64,000 nt of DNA from Aegicerativicinus sediminis (GCF_015476115.1 NZ_CP064295.1:1358001-1422000), one strand, 5' to 3'. Positions 46,904-57,349 are shown, counted from the first letter of the stretch. Numbers and translations are program-made. The notes: generated from the sequence alone by a model not told the origin.

Positions 46904-48175
46904 ATGAAACAGTTAGAAATCCTTAATCTCAATGCATATAAAAACCTTGGACGACTTTCATATATTTCCTTAGGGTTATTTCCATTTCTTAAAGAAAGTT
47001 TTGGCTCTATATGCATTATTTGTTGTTTTATTTTTGTTTTAGTTGATTTTTATAAAAACCATAAAGACCTTCAGCTTGGTAGTACTTTTTGGATTTTATC
47101 ATCGGTATTTTGGATTTTTCTTGTTTTTCAAATAATAACTTTAAGATTTGATTTAAAAATAACCCTAAGGAATTTACCTTTTGTTTTTATTCCCTTAATC
47201 TTCAGGTTTATTCCGAATTATGTGTCTAGGAGTGATTTAAAATGGATTGTCAAATGCTTTCAACTGAGTGTTGTAATTCTTTTCTTTTTTAATCTAGCAA
47301 TGTTTTTAAAGGGACACACAATTTTTAGTTTATTTGAAATTAGCCCCGAAAATATCCCGCTTTTTAGAAATTTTGTCTATAAAAATGGGGTAAATCAATT
47401 ACACCCAACCTACTTTGGGTATTTCGCTTTGCTGAGTTATTCCATTTCATTCTACAAACTGGTTTATGATTATGAGGGAAAGGTTTATAGGAATGGGCAT
47501 TTTGTAAACACAATAATTTGTGCTTCCATCATTTTTATATTGGTTTCCAAAGTCATTTTAATCCTATGGCTTTTAACTACAATAATTTTGGTGGCCTTTT
47601 TGCTTAAAACTAAAGTCAAAAAATTTAAGGCTTGGCGGTTAGCTATTGTAATATTTGGTTTTGTAGTGTTATCATTTCCTTTCAAAACTATGATCCAAGG
47701 AAGAATAAATGAAATAAGAACAGAAATTAATCGACCCATATCAGGCGATTATTTCAATTCAATTAATATCAGGGTTGCAATATTAAAATGTTCAGTAAAA
47801 TTAGTAAAACATACGCCTTTTTTTGGATATGGACCTAACCAACAAGATTATTTGAACTTGTGTTATGCCGACAACTACAACAGCGACTTTTATGAAATTC
47901 AAACCTATAATTCACATAACTATTTTATCTATTTATTACTATATGGTGGATGGTTAATGTTGATATTGTTTTTGGTGTTTTTCGGCATGCTTTTTAAAAC
48001 ACTGAAAACAAATTTCCTATCCACCCTGTTCCTAGTCCAAATTTTAATTGTTAATCTTACCGAAAACTTTTTATATAGGCATTACGGTATCATAACATTT
48101 GTGCTTTTTTCAACAATCTTTGCTTACTTTGAAATTTTAGATGAGAAAAAGGGAAATAATGCATTATCAGTTTGA
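46904..48175 (+). CDS. O-antigen ligase/polymerase-like membrane protein (Wzy/WaaL candidate 2)
   Basis: The 423-residue protein has about 11-12 hydrophobic segments, with HPTYFGYFALLSYS (about 167-180) and a long loop containing the GYGPNQQDY element before the last helices. These match the Wzy_C/O-antigen ligase family better than the first candidate does. It could polymerise or ligate glycans. Confidence 0.78.
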   Translation: MKQLEILNLNAYKNLGRLSYISLGLFPFLKESFGSICIICCFIFVLVDFYKNHKDLQLGSTFWILSSVFWIFLVFQIITLRFDLKITLRNLPFVFIPLIFRFIPNYVSRSDLKWIVKCFQLSVVILFFFNLAMFLKGHTIFSLFEISPENIPLFRNFVYKNGVNQLHPTYFGYFALLSYSISFYKLVYDYEGKVYRNGHFVNTIICASIIFILVSKVILILWLLTTIILVAFLLKTKVKKFKAWRLAIVIFGFVVLSFPFKTMIQGRINEIRTEINRPISGDYFNSINIRVAILKCSVKLVKHTPFFGYGPNQQDYLNLCYADNYNSDFYEIQTYNSHNYFIYLLLYGGWLMLILFLVFFGMLFKTLKTNFLSTLFLVQILIVNLTENFLYRHYGIITFVLFSTIFAYFEILDEKKGNNALSV

Positions 48176-48199
48176 TTAAACTTCTCATTTTTATCTATC

Positions 48200-48748
48200 A
48201 TGTATCAGGAGCTAAATAATTTTCAACTGCCTCCCGGTTTTAGAGGAAAATCCAAAATAATTGTGCAACTATGGTGGCTATGTCAATGGTTTTTATTCAA
48301 TCCATCACCTCAGGTGTGTTACGGCTGGAGAAGATTTCTGTTAAGATTGTTCGGCGCAAAAATTGGTAAGGGTGTTCTCATTCGACCTTCAGTTAAAATC
48401 GTTTATCCATGGAAGGTTACTATTGGAGACTATAGTTGGATAGGTGATGAAGTAAATCTTTATTCCTTAGGCCAAATTCAAATTGGCAAGAATACCGTTA
48501 TTTCACAAAAATCTTATTTGTGTGGAGGAGGCCATGACTATACAAACAGAAACTTCCCAATCTATTCTAAACCGATAATTATTGAAGATGACTGTTGGAT
48601 TTCAACAGATGTTTATATAGCTCCAGGAATCAGAGTCGGCGAGGGAACTGTTGTGGGTGCCAGAAGTAGTGTTTTCAAAGATTTGCCCGCTGGCAAAATA
48701 TGTTATGGTTCTCCTGCAATTGTAATAAAAGAGAGGGAGTGCAAATGA
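48200..48748 (+). CDS. WcaF-like colanic-acid-type acetyltransferase
   Basis: The 182-residue protein has left-handed beta-helix hexapeptide repeats (IGKGVLIRPSVKI, VTIGDYSWIGDEV, IQIGKNTVISQ) and the GGGHDYT loop at about 110-116 with the catalytic His. It should O-acetylate a sugar of the repeat unit. It overlaps the next gene by 4 nt. Confidence 0.92.
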   Translation: MYQELNNFQLPPGFRGKSKIIVQLWWLCQWFLFNPSPQVCYGWRRFLLRLFGAKIGKGVLIRPSVKIVYPWKVTIGDYSWIGDEVNLYSLGQIQIGKNTVISQKSYLCGGGHDYTNRNFPIYSKPIIIEDDCWISTDVYIAPGIRVGEGTVVGARSSVFKDLPAGKICYGSPAIVIKERECK

Positions 48749-49953
48749 AGGTTCTATTAATCAGCCTCAATTTCTATCCAGAAGATACTGCTATAGGACA
48801 TTATTCAACTGAAACAGCATTGTATTTAAAATCCCAAGGATGTGAGGTAACTGTAATTGCAGGCTTCCCCTATTATCCCCAGTGGAAAATATGGGAAAAT
48901 TATCAAAAAAAGGGGTTTTATAATAGTGAAAATTATCAAGGTATCAGAATTTTTAGGTTTAAACAATATGTTCCAAAAGAACCAAACTTTGTAAGAAGAT
49001 TAATTCATATTTCTTCCTTTACTTTCGGCAATATCTTGAATATGTTTCGATCTGGTAGACAAGATGTTGTCATTGCAGTCGTCCCATTTTTAACTAGTAT
49101 TTTTTTAGCTAAAATTCATAACCTTTTCTATGGTTCAAAGACTTGGACGCATGTTCAAGATTTTGAAATTGAAGCCTTAAAAAATTCAGGAATGGCCAAA
49201 AGAGGTAAATGGCAAATTAATTTGTTAGATAAAATTGAAAGTCAATTACTTCTAAAATCCCATCGAGTCTCAACTATAAGCCCACAAATGATCAATAAAC
49301 TTAGAGATAAGAACATTGCAAACTCTTATTATTTTCCAAATTTTATAGATACTAAGGATTTTCAAAAATCAGTTGATGAAATTCATCCGTATTGTGAAAT
49401 GGATAAATACAACATCCTTTATTCAGGAAATATAGGAGAAAAGCAGGATTGGGATTTATTTGTAGAGTTGGTTCAAAAATTAAAAGATGATAAAAAGGTA
49501 AAATTTGTTGTTGTTGGAGATGGCAGTAAAAAGAAATGGTTGAGTAAGACTTTAAAAGGGGTTTCTAATGCTGTCTTTTATGACCCAATACCTATGGATT
49601 ATTTACCAAGTCTTTTGAATAGTGCGGACCTTCATTTGTTATTTCAAAAAAAATCCATAATAAATTCAGTGATGCCTTCAAAAATTTTGGGAATGTTGGG
49701 AAGTAACAAGCCAGTTTTGATTTGTGCAGCCGAAGCTTCAGGTTTGTGTGAATTAATAAATATTTCAAACGGAGGATATTGTTTTTCTGATTATAGGGTT
49801 GAGACTGTGTTAAGTGTTGTTGAAACTTTAATTAAGGAAAAACTAGATGGAAAAACCTTCCAAAGTAATGGCTTTATGTATGTTGATAATAATTTCTCCC
49901 GAATTAACGTATTGAAGGAATTTTATTTAGAGTTAACCGAAACACTTAATTAA
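48745..49953 (+). CDS. WcaI-like family 4 glycosyltransferase
   Basis: The 402-residue GT-B enzyme starts MKVLLISLNFYPEDTAIGHYS, the usual opening of WcaI-type transferases. The ATG at 48745 makes an ATGA overlap with the acetyltransferase stop and is preferred to an upstream in-frame start at 48700. YSGNIGEKQDWDLF and the SKILGMLGSNKPVLI element (about 310-325) are typical. Confidence 0.92.
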   Translation: MKVLLISLNFYPEDTAIGHYSTETALYLKSQGCEVTVIAGFPYYPQWKIWENYQKKGFYNSENYQGIRIFRFKQYVPKEPNFVRRLIHISSFTFGNILNMFRSGRQDVVIAVVPFLTSIFLAKIHNLFYGSKTWTHVQDFEIEALKNSGMAKRGKWQINLLDKIESQLLLKSHRVSTISPQMINKLRDKNIANSYYFPNFIDTKDFQKSVDEIHPYCEMDKYNILYSGNIGEKQDWDLFVELVQKLKDDKKVKFVVVGDGSKKKWLSKTLKGVSNAVFYDPIPMDYLPSLLNSADLHLLFQKKSIINSVMPSKILGMLGSNKPVLICAAEASGLCELINISNGGYCFSDYRVETVLSVVETLIKEKLDGKTFQSNGFMYVDNNFSRINVLKEFYLELTETLN

Positions 49954-49978
49954 GCTATATTTTGGGTTTTAATATTCC

Positions 49979-49986
49979 TATTTTTG
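49979..49986 (+). promoter_or_regulatory. -7 element of ugd
   Basis: TATTTTTG followed by C matches TAnnTTTG(C), 19 nt before the ugd ATG. A TTTG at 49961-49964 is only 14 nt upstream, slightly short for a -33. Confidence 0.5.
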
Positions 49987-50005
49987 CAACACCTAAATTA
50001 AAAAC

Positions 50006-51313
50006 ATGAAAATTTCCGTAGTTGGTACCGGATATGTAGGTTTAGTAACAGGAACTTGTTTGGCTGAAACCGGTAATGATGTTGTTTGTATAGACATCGA
50101 TAAAGAAAAAGTTGAAAAAATGCAAAATGGGGAGGTGCCAATATATGAGCCTCACTTAGATGTAATTTTCGAAAGAAACATAAAAGCAAATCGTTTAAAG
50201 TTCTCCACCTCCTTAGAGGAGGGTTTAGAGCATGGGGATATTATTTTCTTAGCCCTTCCAACACCAGAAGATGAAGATGGCTCGGCTGACTTAAAATATA
50301 TACTTGGTGTAGCTGATGACATCGGAAAACTTATCAAAGAGTACAAAGTCATCGTGGATAAAAGCACAGTGCCTGTAGGCACTTCGGATAAAGTTAAAGA
50401 GGCTATCGCCAAGAACGCTAAAGTAGAATTTGATGTGGTCTCTAACCCAGAGTTCCTTCGCGAAGGTTTTGCCGTAGATGATTTTCTTAAACCAGAACGC
50501 ATTGTAGTTGGCGCAAGTTCTGAGCGCGCAACTAAGCTAATGGAAAAACTTTACAAACCATTTGTGCGTTCAGGTAACCCGATTATCGTAATGGATGAAC
50601 GTTCTGCCGAATTAACTAAATATGCCGCTAATTCATTCTTGGCGACCAAGATTACGTTTATGAATGAAATCGCAAATTTTTGCGAATTGGTTGGTGCGGA
50701 TGTTGACAAAGTTAGGATTGGCATGGGAACTGATTCTAGAATAGGGAAGAGGTTTTTATTCCCAGGTATTGGTTATGGCGGTTCTTGTTTCCCTAAGGAT
50801 GTGAAGGCCTTGCATAAATCTGGAAAGGACGAAAACTACCAGTTTAAAATTTTGGATGCCGTCATCGATGTGAATGCTAAACAAAAAACTGCAATTATCC
50901 CTAAGATTAAAACCTATTTTAATGGGGATTTAAAAGGTAAAAAGTTTGCAATTTGGGGACTAGCATTTAAACCTGAAACAGATGATATACGTGAAGCTCC
51001 AGCCTTATATATAATTGATGAATTATTGGCAGCGGGTGCTGAAGTTGTTGCATTTGATCCTGAAGCTATGCCTAATGTAAAACGCAAACTTGGTGATTCT
51101 ATAAGTTTTGCTGATTCTATGTACGACACTTTGGATGGCGCCGATGCACTGGTAATTTGTACTGAATGGAGTATTTTTAGAACACCAAACTTTAATAAAG
51201 TAAAAGATTTATTGAAGAACCCCGTTATATTTGATGGTCGTAACCTATACGATGTTAATGATATGATTGATCTTGGGTTTTATTATAATTCAATAGGAAG
51301 AAAATCTAGTTAA
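50006..51313 (+). CDS. ugd: UDP-glucose 6-dehydrogenase
   Basis: The enzyme oxidises UDP-glucose to UDP-glucuronate. [12 protein letters not shown] (5-16) binds NAD, and the catalytic cysteine is C261 in [33 protein letters not shown] marks the C-terminal domain. Length (435 aa) is normal. It precedes uxs by 1 nt. Confidence 0.97.
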   Translation: MKISVVGTGYVGLVTGTCLAETGNDVVCIDIDKEKVEKMQNGEVPIYEPHLDVIFERNIKANRLKFSTSLEEGLEHGDIIFLALPTPEDEDGSADLKYILGVADDIGKLIKEYKVIVDKSTVPVGTSDKVKEAIAKNAKVEFDVVSNPEFLREGFAVDDFLKPERIVVGASSERATKLMEKLYKPFVRSGNPIIVMDERSAELTKYAANSFLATKITFMNEIANFCELVGADVDKVRIGMGTDSRIGKRFLFPGIGYGGSCFPKDVKALHKSGKDENYQFKILDAVIDVNAKQKTAIIPKIKTYFNGDLKGKKFAIWGLAFKPETDDIREAPALYIIDELLAAGAEVVAFDPEAMPNVKRKLGDSISFADSMYDTLDGADALVICTEWSIFRTPNFNKVKDLLKNPVIFDGRNLYDVNDMIDLGFYYNSIGRKSS

Positions 51314-51314
51314 T

Positions 51315-52304
51315 GTGGCAGAAACAGTATTAATCACCGGAGCAGCGGGCTTCTTAGGTTCTCATTTAAGTGACCGGTTTATAAAGGAAGGATTTAAGGT
51401 TATCGGTATGGACAACTTCATTACCGGGGATTCTAAAAACATAAAACATTTAGACTCTAATCCTAACTTTTCTTTTATAGAACATGATGTTACTGAGTTT
51501 GTGCATGTTGATGGTCCGGTTGATTATATTCTTCATTTTGCCTCACCAGCGAGTCCAATTGACTATTTAAAAATTCCAATTCAAACGCTAAAAGTGGGTT
51601 CACTAGGAACCCATAATTTGCTTGGATTGGCAAAGGCTAAAAATGCACGTATCCTTATTGCTTCAACGTCTGAGGTTTATGGGGATCCATTGGTTCACCC
51701 ACAAACTGAGGAATATTATGGTAATGTAAATACAATTGGTCCGCGTGGAGTTTACGATGAAGCAAAACGTTTTCAAGAATCGATTACTATGGCCTATCAT
51801 AGGTTCCATGGCTTGGAAACACGTATTGTTAGAATATTCAATACTTATGGGCCAAGAATGCGTCTGAATGATGGCCGTGTTATCCCTGCATTTATGGGTC
51901 AGGCCCTCAGGGGAGAGGATTTAACAGTTTTTGGAGATGGAAGTCAAACCAGATCTTTCTGTTATGTTGACGACCAGGTGGAAGGAATTTTTAGATTACT
52001 GTTTAGCGATTATTCAAGTCCTGTTAATATCGGAAACCCTCATGAGATTAGCATTAGGGATTTTGCGGAGGAGATTATTAAATTAACAGGAACAAATCAA
52101 AAAGTCATTTACAAAGACCTCCCTAAAGACGATCCAATGCAACGTCAGCCCGATATTACCCTTGCAAAAGAGTTGCTTGGCTGGGAGCCGAAAGTGGGTA
52201 GGGCTGAAGGTATGCGGATTACTTTTGATTATTTCAAAAATCTTACAGAAGAAGAACTTTATAAAAGTGAACATAAAGACTTTTCTAAGCACATAAAGTA
52301 TTGA
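51315..52304 (+). CDS. uxs: UDP-glucuronate decarboxylase (UDP-xylose synthase)
   Basis: The 329-residue SDR enzyme has GAAGFLGSH (8-16), [10 protein letters not shown] and YDEAKRFQE (Y-x3-K). [17 protein letters not shown] is characteristic of the UDP-xylose synthase branch. It converts UDP-glucuronate, made by the preceding gene, to UDP-xylose. The start is a GTG at 51315, since the overlapping ATG at 51313 is out of frame and short. It precedes the sugar transferase by 1 nt. Confidence 0.93.
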   Translation: MAETVLITGAAGFLGSHLSDRFIKEGFKVIGMDNFITGDSKNIKHLDSNPNFSFIEHDVTEFVHVDGPVDYILHFASPASPIDYLKIPIQTLKVGSLGTHNLLGLAKAKNARILIASTSEVYGDPLVHPQTEEYYGNVNTIGPRGVYDEAKRFQESITMAYHRFHGLETRIVRIFNTYGPRMRLNDGRVIPAFMGQALRGEDLTVFGDGSQTRSFCYVDDQVEGIFRLLFSDYSSPVNIGNPHEISIRDFAEEIIKLTGTNQKVIYKDLPKDDPMQRQPDITLAKELLGWEPKVGRAEGMRITFDYFKNLTEEELYKSEHKDFSKHIKY

Positions 52305-52305
52305 T

Positions 52306-53664
52306 GTGAGTCTATTTAAACAAGGGCGTTATTCTGGATTACTGCGTCCATTTTCGTACTTTCTTGATTTATGTATTATAAATGGACTCGCACTTTTTGT
52401 TTATTTTCCAGATATTAATGGGATAGTCTTTATTTCGGTCATATCCGTTTCATGGATATTACTCTCCATTGCATCCAATTTTTATGAGGTTTATCGCTAC
52501 ACACGTGAGGTAACCATCATTTCCTTGTTGTTCAAGCAATTACTTCTGTTTACCTTAATAACATTTGCATTTTCAGGTTTTTATAGGGAATATGGGCTGA
52601 TGCCTGACATCATCATTAAGTATGTTTTGCTAGTCTTCTTGCTGATCTCCATTGCAAAGTTTGCAGTTTTTTATCTACTCCAAAGATATCGTACAATACG
52701 TGGTGGAAATTATCGTAAAACGGTGATTCTTGGCAATAATAAACGAACTTTAGAATTACAGAATTTTTTCACAAACAACCCAGAATTTGGTTATGTCCAC
52801 AAAAAAACCTTCGCGATTAAAAACTTAGATAATTTTTCTATTGAGGATTGTTTTAGGTTTATCATTGAGGAGAACATAGATGAAATTTATTGTTCAATTT
52901 CTGAATTAAGCAATTTCCAAATAGGTCAAGTAATAGATTTTGCGGACAACAATCTCAAGGTTTTAAAGTTTCTACCTGACAATAAAGAGATTTATTCCAA
53001 ACGGCTTAAATATGAATATTACAATTATATCCCGGTTATTTCTTTAAGAAATATTCCTATTGACCAACCATTTAATGCATTTTTAAAACGCACTTTTGAC
53101 TTTATATTCTCTTCCTTGGTCATCATTTTCGTGCTTTCTTGGCTTACCCCAATACTGGCAATATTGATAAAATTAGAATCCAAAGGGCCCGTGTTTTTCA
53201 AGCAATACAGAAATGGGTTCAATTACAGAGAATTTGAATGCTATAAATTTCGTTCCATGACTCCAAATGATGAAGCACACCTTAACCAGGTTACACGAGG
53301 TGATGAGCGAATTACCAAAATTGGTAATTTCATAAGGAAAACCAGTATAGATGAGCTTCCACAATTTTTCAATGTTCTTTTTGGCGATATGTCGGTTGTT
53401 GGTCCAAGACCCCATATGTTAAGCCATACGGATATATATGCTAGAAATATTGACAAATTTATGGTGCGTCATTTTATAAAGCCAGGAATAACAGGTTTGG
53501 CACAGATTAGTGGCTATAGGGGTGAAGTTGAATCTGAAAATGATATCATAGGCCGTGTTAAACACGACATCTTTTACCTTGAAAATTGGTCTCTCCTATT
53601 AGACTTAAAAATTATTGTAAAAACGTTTTTGAATACTGTTAAAGGCGAGGATAAAGCGTATTAA
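52306..53664 (+). CDS. Undecaprenyl-phosphate sugar-1-phosphate transferase (WcaJ-like)
   Basis: This enzyme initiates repeat-unit synthesis by transferring a sugar phosphate to undecaprenyl phosphate. It has four N-terminal membrane helices within about 10-130, a cytoplasmic middle part and a C-terminal bacterial sugar transferase domain (about 260-452). That domain includes LKRTFDFIFSSL, KFRSM and GPRPHM. The start is GTG at 52306, 1 nt after the uxs stop. Its end overlaps the convergent GT4 gene by 4 nt. Confidence 0.93.
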   Translation: MSLFKQGRYSGLLRPFSYFLDLCIINGLALFVYFPDINGIVFISVISVSWILLSIASNFYEVYRYTREVTIISLLFKQLLLFTLITFAFSGFYREYGLMPDIIIKYVLLVFLLISIAKFAVFYLLQRYRTIRGGNYRKTVILGNNKRTLELQNFFTNNPEFGYVHKKTFAIKNLDNFSIEDCFRFIIEENIDEIYCSISELSNFQIGQVIDFADNNLKVLKFLPDNKEIYSKRLKYEYYNYIPVISLRNIPIDQPFNAFLKRTFDFIFSSLVIIFVLSWLTPILAILIKLESKGPVFFKQYRNGFNYREFECYKFRSMTPNDEAHLNQVTRGDERITKIGNFIRKTSIDELPQFFNVLFGDMSVVGPRPHMLSHTDIYARNIDKFMVRHFIKPGITGLAQISGYRGEVESENDIIGRVKHDIFYLENWSLLLDLKIIVKTFLNTVKGEDKAY

Positions 53665-54824
53665 AGAATCTTTTCTAATTCGTTTATTTGTTTTGAATTT
53701 TCAAAATGAATTTTAGCCATTTCTTTAATTTCTGAACGTTTAATTGTGGAATAATTTTCAATTTTGAGATTCTTTATCAAAATGTTCAATTCTGAAAAGT
53801 TAGCTGGCTCAACCACCCAACCTAAATTAAACTCTGCAACCAACTCTCCGCCTTCACCACCTGCAAAATAAATCATAGGTAAACCTAAATGGGCATATTC
53901 AAATATTTTGGAAGGGACTGAACCATAAATACGGTTTCTCAGCGGAACGATTGCAAAATCATATTGCACTATTTCTTCATGTAGTTTCTGTCTCGGAAGA
54001 CTTCCGTGAAATTGAACGTTTAATTCTGGTTGTTCGGCAATCAGTGTTTTTATTTGTTCCTCTTCAGGGCCAGATCCATAAATGTGAAATTCAAGCTTGG
54101 AATAGTCCAATTTTTGACACAATCCATAAATACCTTGAGCAATTCCCAAAAGGCCGGCATAAACCATTTTCTTCTTCCCTAAATCGCTTTCATATTGAGC
54201 TTCCGGTGCATTAAAATTTGGAAAATTTCGATATAATAAAGTTGGCTTTTTTGGCTCTAAAGTTGAAATGTGATGGAGAATTTCTGCGCTCTGACCAAGG
54301 ATAATATTCGATTTTCTATAATTAAAGGCTTCCATTTGTTCCAAAAGGCTAAGGCTTTTTTTGGATTTAATAGCTTTCAACTCTTTGCCAGCCAATGGCC
54401 ATAAATCACTCACATTCAAAATTAATTTTCGGCTTTTACTTTTCAACCAAAAGACCGAAGTAAAGGCTACAAAGAGTGGGGGTGATTGTATGATAACTGT
54501 TCTCGGCAACTTAGTGAATAGAAAATATAAACTAAGACTTAAGCAATATGAAGTAATTGATAATACGCGCCATAATTTATCCTTAGACTTACTAGGTAAC
54601 AACCAAAGGCGATTTATTGCAATTCCATCAACTGTTGTCTTTGAGGTAAGTTTCCCATTATAGCCTTTGAAAATTTTACCCTCGGGGTAATTAGGTAGAG
54701 GTGTAACCACTGTTATTTTATGGCCTTTTTCTTTTAAACTTTTGGCCAACTGATATATTCGGTTTGAGGCTGCACCCATTTCGGGCGGAAAATAATTGGT
54801 AATTATGGTAATTTCCTTTTTCAA
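53661..54824 (-). CDS. Family 4 glycosyltransferase, minus strand
   Basis: The 387-residue GT-B enzyme starts with TNYFPPEMGAASNR and carries VPSKIFEYAHLGLPMIYF, where the glutamate takes the donor-binding position. It is the last gene of a minus-strand trio with wecB and a CapK-like gene, with 4-nt overlaps. Its stop overlaps the stop of the plus-strand polysaccharide cluster. Confidence 0.93.
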   Translation of the reverse strand: MKKEITIITNYFPPEMGAASNRIYQLAKSLKEKGHKITVVTPLPNYPEGKIFKGYNGKLTSKTTVDGIAINRLWLLPSKSKDKLWRVLSITSYCLSLSLYFLFTKLPRTVIIQSPPLFVAFTSVFWLKSKSRKLILNVSDLWPLAGKELKAIKSKKSLSLLEQMEAFNYRKSNIILGQSAEILHHISTLEPKKPTLLYRNFPNFNAPEAQYESDLGKKKMVYAGLLGIAQGIYGLCQKLDYSKLEFHIYGSGPEEEQIKTLIAEQPELNVQFHGSLPRQKLHEEIVQYDFAIVPLRNRIYGSVPSKIFEYAHLGLPMIYFAGGEGGELVAEFNLGWVVEPANFSELNILIKNLKIENYSTIKRSEIKEMAKIHFENSKQINELEKIL

Positions 54825-55915
54825 GCTTGAAAAAGATTAACCAGATTCTCTATGATACGTTCAGCGCTATTTCCGTCCCACAACTCTGGGATTGCTCCAT
54901 AAGGCCATTGATTGTTATAAAGTTTTTCAAATGCAGCTTGAATTTTTGCAAGATCCGAACCGACTAAGACATTAGTCCCAATTTCACAAGTTTCAGGCCG
55001 TTCAGTATTTTCCCTTAATGTAATGCAGGGTACATGCATAACCGTCGCCTCTTCGGTGATTCCCCCCGAATCTGTAATTACGGCTTTGCAATGCTTCACC
55101 AAATAATTAAATTCTAAATAGCCCATTGGCTCAACCGTCAGTAAATTATCAAATTCATTCACTAAATCATTAAGCTGATTTTTAGTTCTTGGGTGCACCG
55201 GAAATACAATTTTGTAATTTTTTGAAGAGTGGACTATTGTTTTTAAAATGAATTCCAAATGTGAAAGTTCGTCAACATTATTTGGCCGATGTAGAGTTAA
55301 TACGAAATAGTCTTTTTCATGCAAATGTGCAGTATTAAATATTTCAGGTTTTTTAAAATTAGATTCTTCATGTCTTAGTGTGTCTATCATTACATTTCCA
55401 ACATAAAAAATCTGCTCATCTCTTACTCCAGTAGATTTAAGATTTTCATTTGCCAGTTTTGAAGTTGTAAAAAAATAGTCAGCTAGACAATCCGTTACCA
55501 TTCTGTTAATTTCTTCGGGCATGCTTAGGTCCCAAGAACGAATACCCGCCTCTACATGTGCTAATTTTATATCTGCTTTTTTGGCCACAATAGCGCAGGC
55601 CATGGTACTTGTAACGTCGCCAACAACTACAACTAGGTCGGGTCGGTTATTGTTTAGGTACTTTTCAAAACCGATCATTATTGCGGCCGTTTGTTCAGCT
55701 TGGGTTCCACTCCCTACATTGAGATTAACCTCTGGTTCCGGGATGTTTAATTCCCTAAAAAAGTTGCCGCTGAGATTTTTGTCGTAATGCTGACCTGTAT
55801 GAACCAACTCATAATTAATATTAATTCCCTGTTTGCTTTTTTTTTCAATGGCCCTGATTAATGGCGCAATCTTTATAAAGTTGGGACGAGCACCGGCGAC
55901 AATTGTAAGTTTCAT
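54821..55915 (-). CDS. wecB: UDP-N-acetylglucosamine 2-epimerase (non-hydrolysing)
   Basis: The enzyme interconverts UDP-GlcNAc and UDP-ManNAc. GARPNFIKIAPL (7-18), HVEAGIRSWD and the DSGGITEEAT motif are conserved. Length (364 aa) is normal. It supplies an activated ManNAc-type sugar, or a derivative, to the polysaccharide. No wecC-like dehydrogenase other than ugd is in the window. Confidence 0.95.
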   Translation of the reverse strand: MKLTIVAGARPNFIKIAPLIRAIEKKSKQGININYELVHTGQHYDKNLSGNFFRELNIPEPEVNLNVGSGTQAEQTAAIMIGFEKYLNNNRPDLVVVVGDVTSTMACAIVAKKADIKLAHVEAGIRSWDLSMPEEINRMVTDCLADYFFTTSKLANENLKSTGVRDEQIFYVGNVMIDTLRHEESNFKKPEIFNTAHLHEKDYFVLTLHRPNNVDELSHLEFILKTIVHSSKNYKIVFPVHPRTKNQLNDLVNEFDNLLTVEPMGYLEFNYLVKHCKAVITDSGGITEEATVMHVPCITLRENTERPETCEIGTNVLVGSDLAKIQAAFEKLYNNQWPYGAIPELWDGNSAERIIENLVNLFQA

Positions 55916-57225
55916 GTGGATAAAGTTAAATTATTAAACTGTTTTAACTTTCCGCTTTTCTGCCTTTCAATAAAATCCTTCCTAAAAAATTTATAGTGCA
56001 AATTAGGCTCTAAATACGAGGACATAGCCTTTTTTATTTTTTCAAATTGTTTGGAGTTTAGCTCCTTGTCACTCACATAAATGATATTAAACTCATTCAT
56101 TGAAATTTGCTCAATAATAAATTCCTTTACATTATTGTTCTCTTCAATCAAGCTTTTTGTAACGTAATAAAGGGTCAATCCTGCAGCGGTTTTTCCACTA
56201 GGGAGTGTCACCAAATCGTTCGACCGACCAACCAGTTTATCAAGAACCGGAAAATCAGTATCAGATAAAGCAAAAGCAGCCAAATCCCCAATTTCATAGC
56301 GAATTAAAGGATGAGCCTTGTTATATAACGATGTAATTAAGACTTTTCCTATTTCTCCATTTTTTATCATTTTGCCATTGTCATCCACAATTTCTACAAA
56401 TAGTGTTTCCCAGTTTATACGCCAGTTTTGTTCCTTATCTTCAAATGCGATTAAATCTAATTCTGAAGCGCCATACTCATTTATAACCTTAATACCAAAC
56501 TGCTTTTGCATCAATTGGCGATCCTTCTCAAACAACATTTCGGAGGTTACTATACAAACTTTAAGACTTGGGCAAACCTCTTTCAATAGCACATGTCGTT
56601 CCTCTAAAAATTTTGCAAATTGAACAATCGCCGTTGTATAACCGTTGATATATTCAAAAGGGGTTTCTTTAAAAGTATTAAGGGTTTTCTCAAGGGAACC
56701 TTTACTTAGGTCGAAAATCGAAAAACGCTTTCTTTTAGAAAAATAGTCCTTAGTCTGTTCCTTTAACCTGCCAACAAATTCTTTTGGAATTCCATAAAAA
56801 CGTGCTTGGTTGCTATTGTTCAAATCAATATTATGCCAACCAAACCGATTTTTAATTACAGCCCAAGTCAAGGCATGGCAAAATTTATCTTTGGCAAAAA
56901 TAAATGGGTCGCCTGTGGAGCCACTCGTCTTATTTTGGTAGATTTTTTTATTCTTGTATGGTTTGCTGATGCGTTCATTTAATGGTCGCTGTAAGAGGCG
57001 TTTTGTAAGGATTGGTACTTCTTCCCAATTACTAATGGTTTTACCTCCAACAAAATTTATGTAATTCGGATTGTTTTTTAAATGATAATCTAAAATTTCC
57101 CTTCTTTGGTTCTCTTGATAGGACATTATATTCGAGCTGTATTCATTTTGAATTTCCTTTAAAAAGCGTTCTGCACTTTTTAATGGATAACCATTCAATT
57201 GTAGGGCCAAGTCGAATAATTTCAA
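55912..57225 (-). CDS. CapK-like phenylacetate--CoA ligase family protein
   Basis: The 437-residue adenylate-forming protein has the ATP motif KTSGSTGDPF at about 98-107 and the NEYGASELDLIAFED element. It resembles CapK-type proteins found in capsule clusters, whose substrates are not known. It overlaps wecB by 4 nt, and the 193-bp gap to purD should hold its promoter. Confidence 0.88.
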   Translation of the reverse strand: MKLFDLALQLNGYPLKSAERFLKEIQNEYSSNIMSYQENQRREILDYHLKNNPNYINFVGGKTISNWEEVPILTKRLLQRPLNERISKPYKNKKIYQNKTSGSTGDPFIFAKDKFCHALTWAVIKNRFGWHNIDLNNSNQARFYGIPKEFVGRLKEQTKDYFSKRKRFSIFDLSKGSLEKTLNTFKETPFEYINGYTTAIVQFAKFLEERHVLLKEVCPSLKVCIVTSEMLFEKDRQLMQKQFGIKVINEYGASELDLIAFEDKEQNWRINWETLFVEIVDDNGKMIKNGEIGKVLITSLYNKAHPLIRYEIGDLAAFALSDTDFPVLDKLVGRSNDLVTLPSGKTAAGLTLYYVTKSLIEENNNVKEFIIEQISMNEFNIIYVSDKELNSKQFEKIKKAMSSYLEPNLHYKFFRKDFIERQKSGKLKQFNNLTLST

Positions 57226-57341
57226 TTTAAATATCTTTTAAGTAGCCAACCAAAGTAACTAAGGTGTAAAGATTTTACAAGATAGCCATTGATATTTTAT
57301 CAAATAGCTTCATTGCGGGCAACTTTTCCATCTAAAGCACT

Positions 57342-57349
57342 TATTTTTG
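57342..57349 (+). promoter_or_regulatory. -7 element of purD
   Basis: TATTTTTG followed by C matches TAnnTTTG(C), 69 nt before the purD ATG. A TTG at 57313-57315 is 26 nt away. Confidence 0.4.

Noticed and set aside
48700-48744. Upstream start for the WcaI-like gene
   Set aside because: The added 15 residues are not family-like and lie inside the acetyltransferase gene; the ATG at 48745 makes a normal ATGA overlap.
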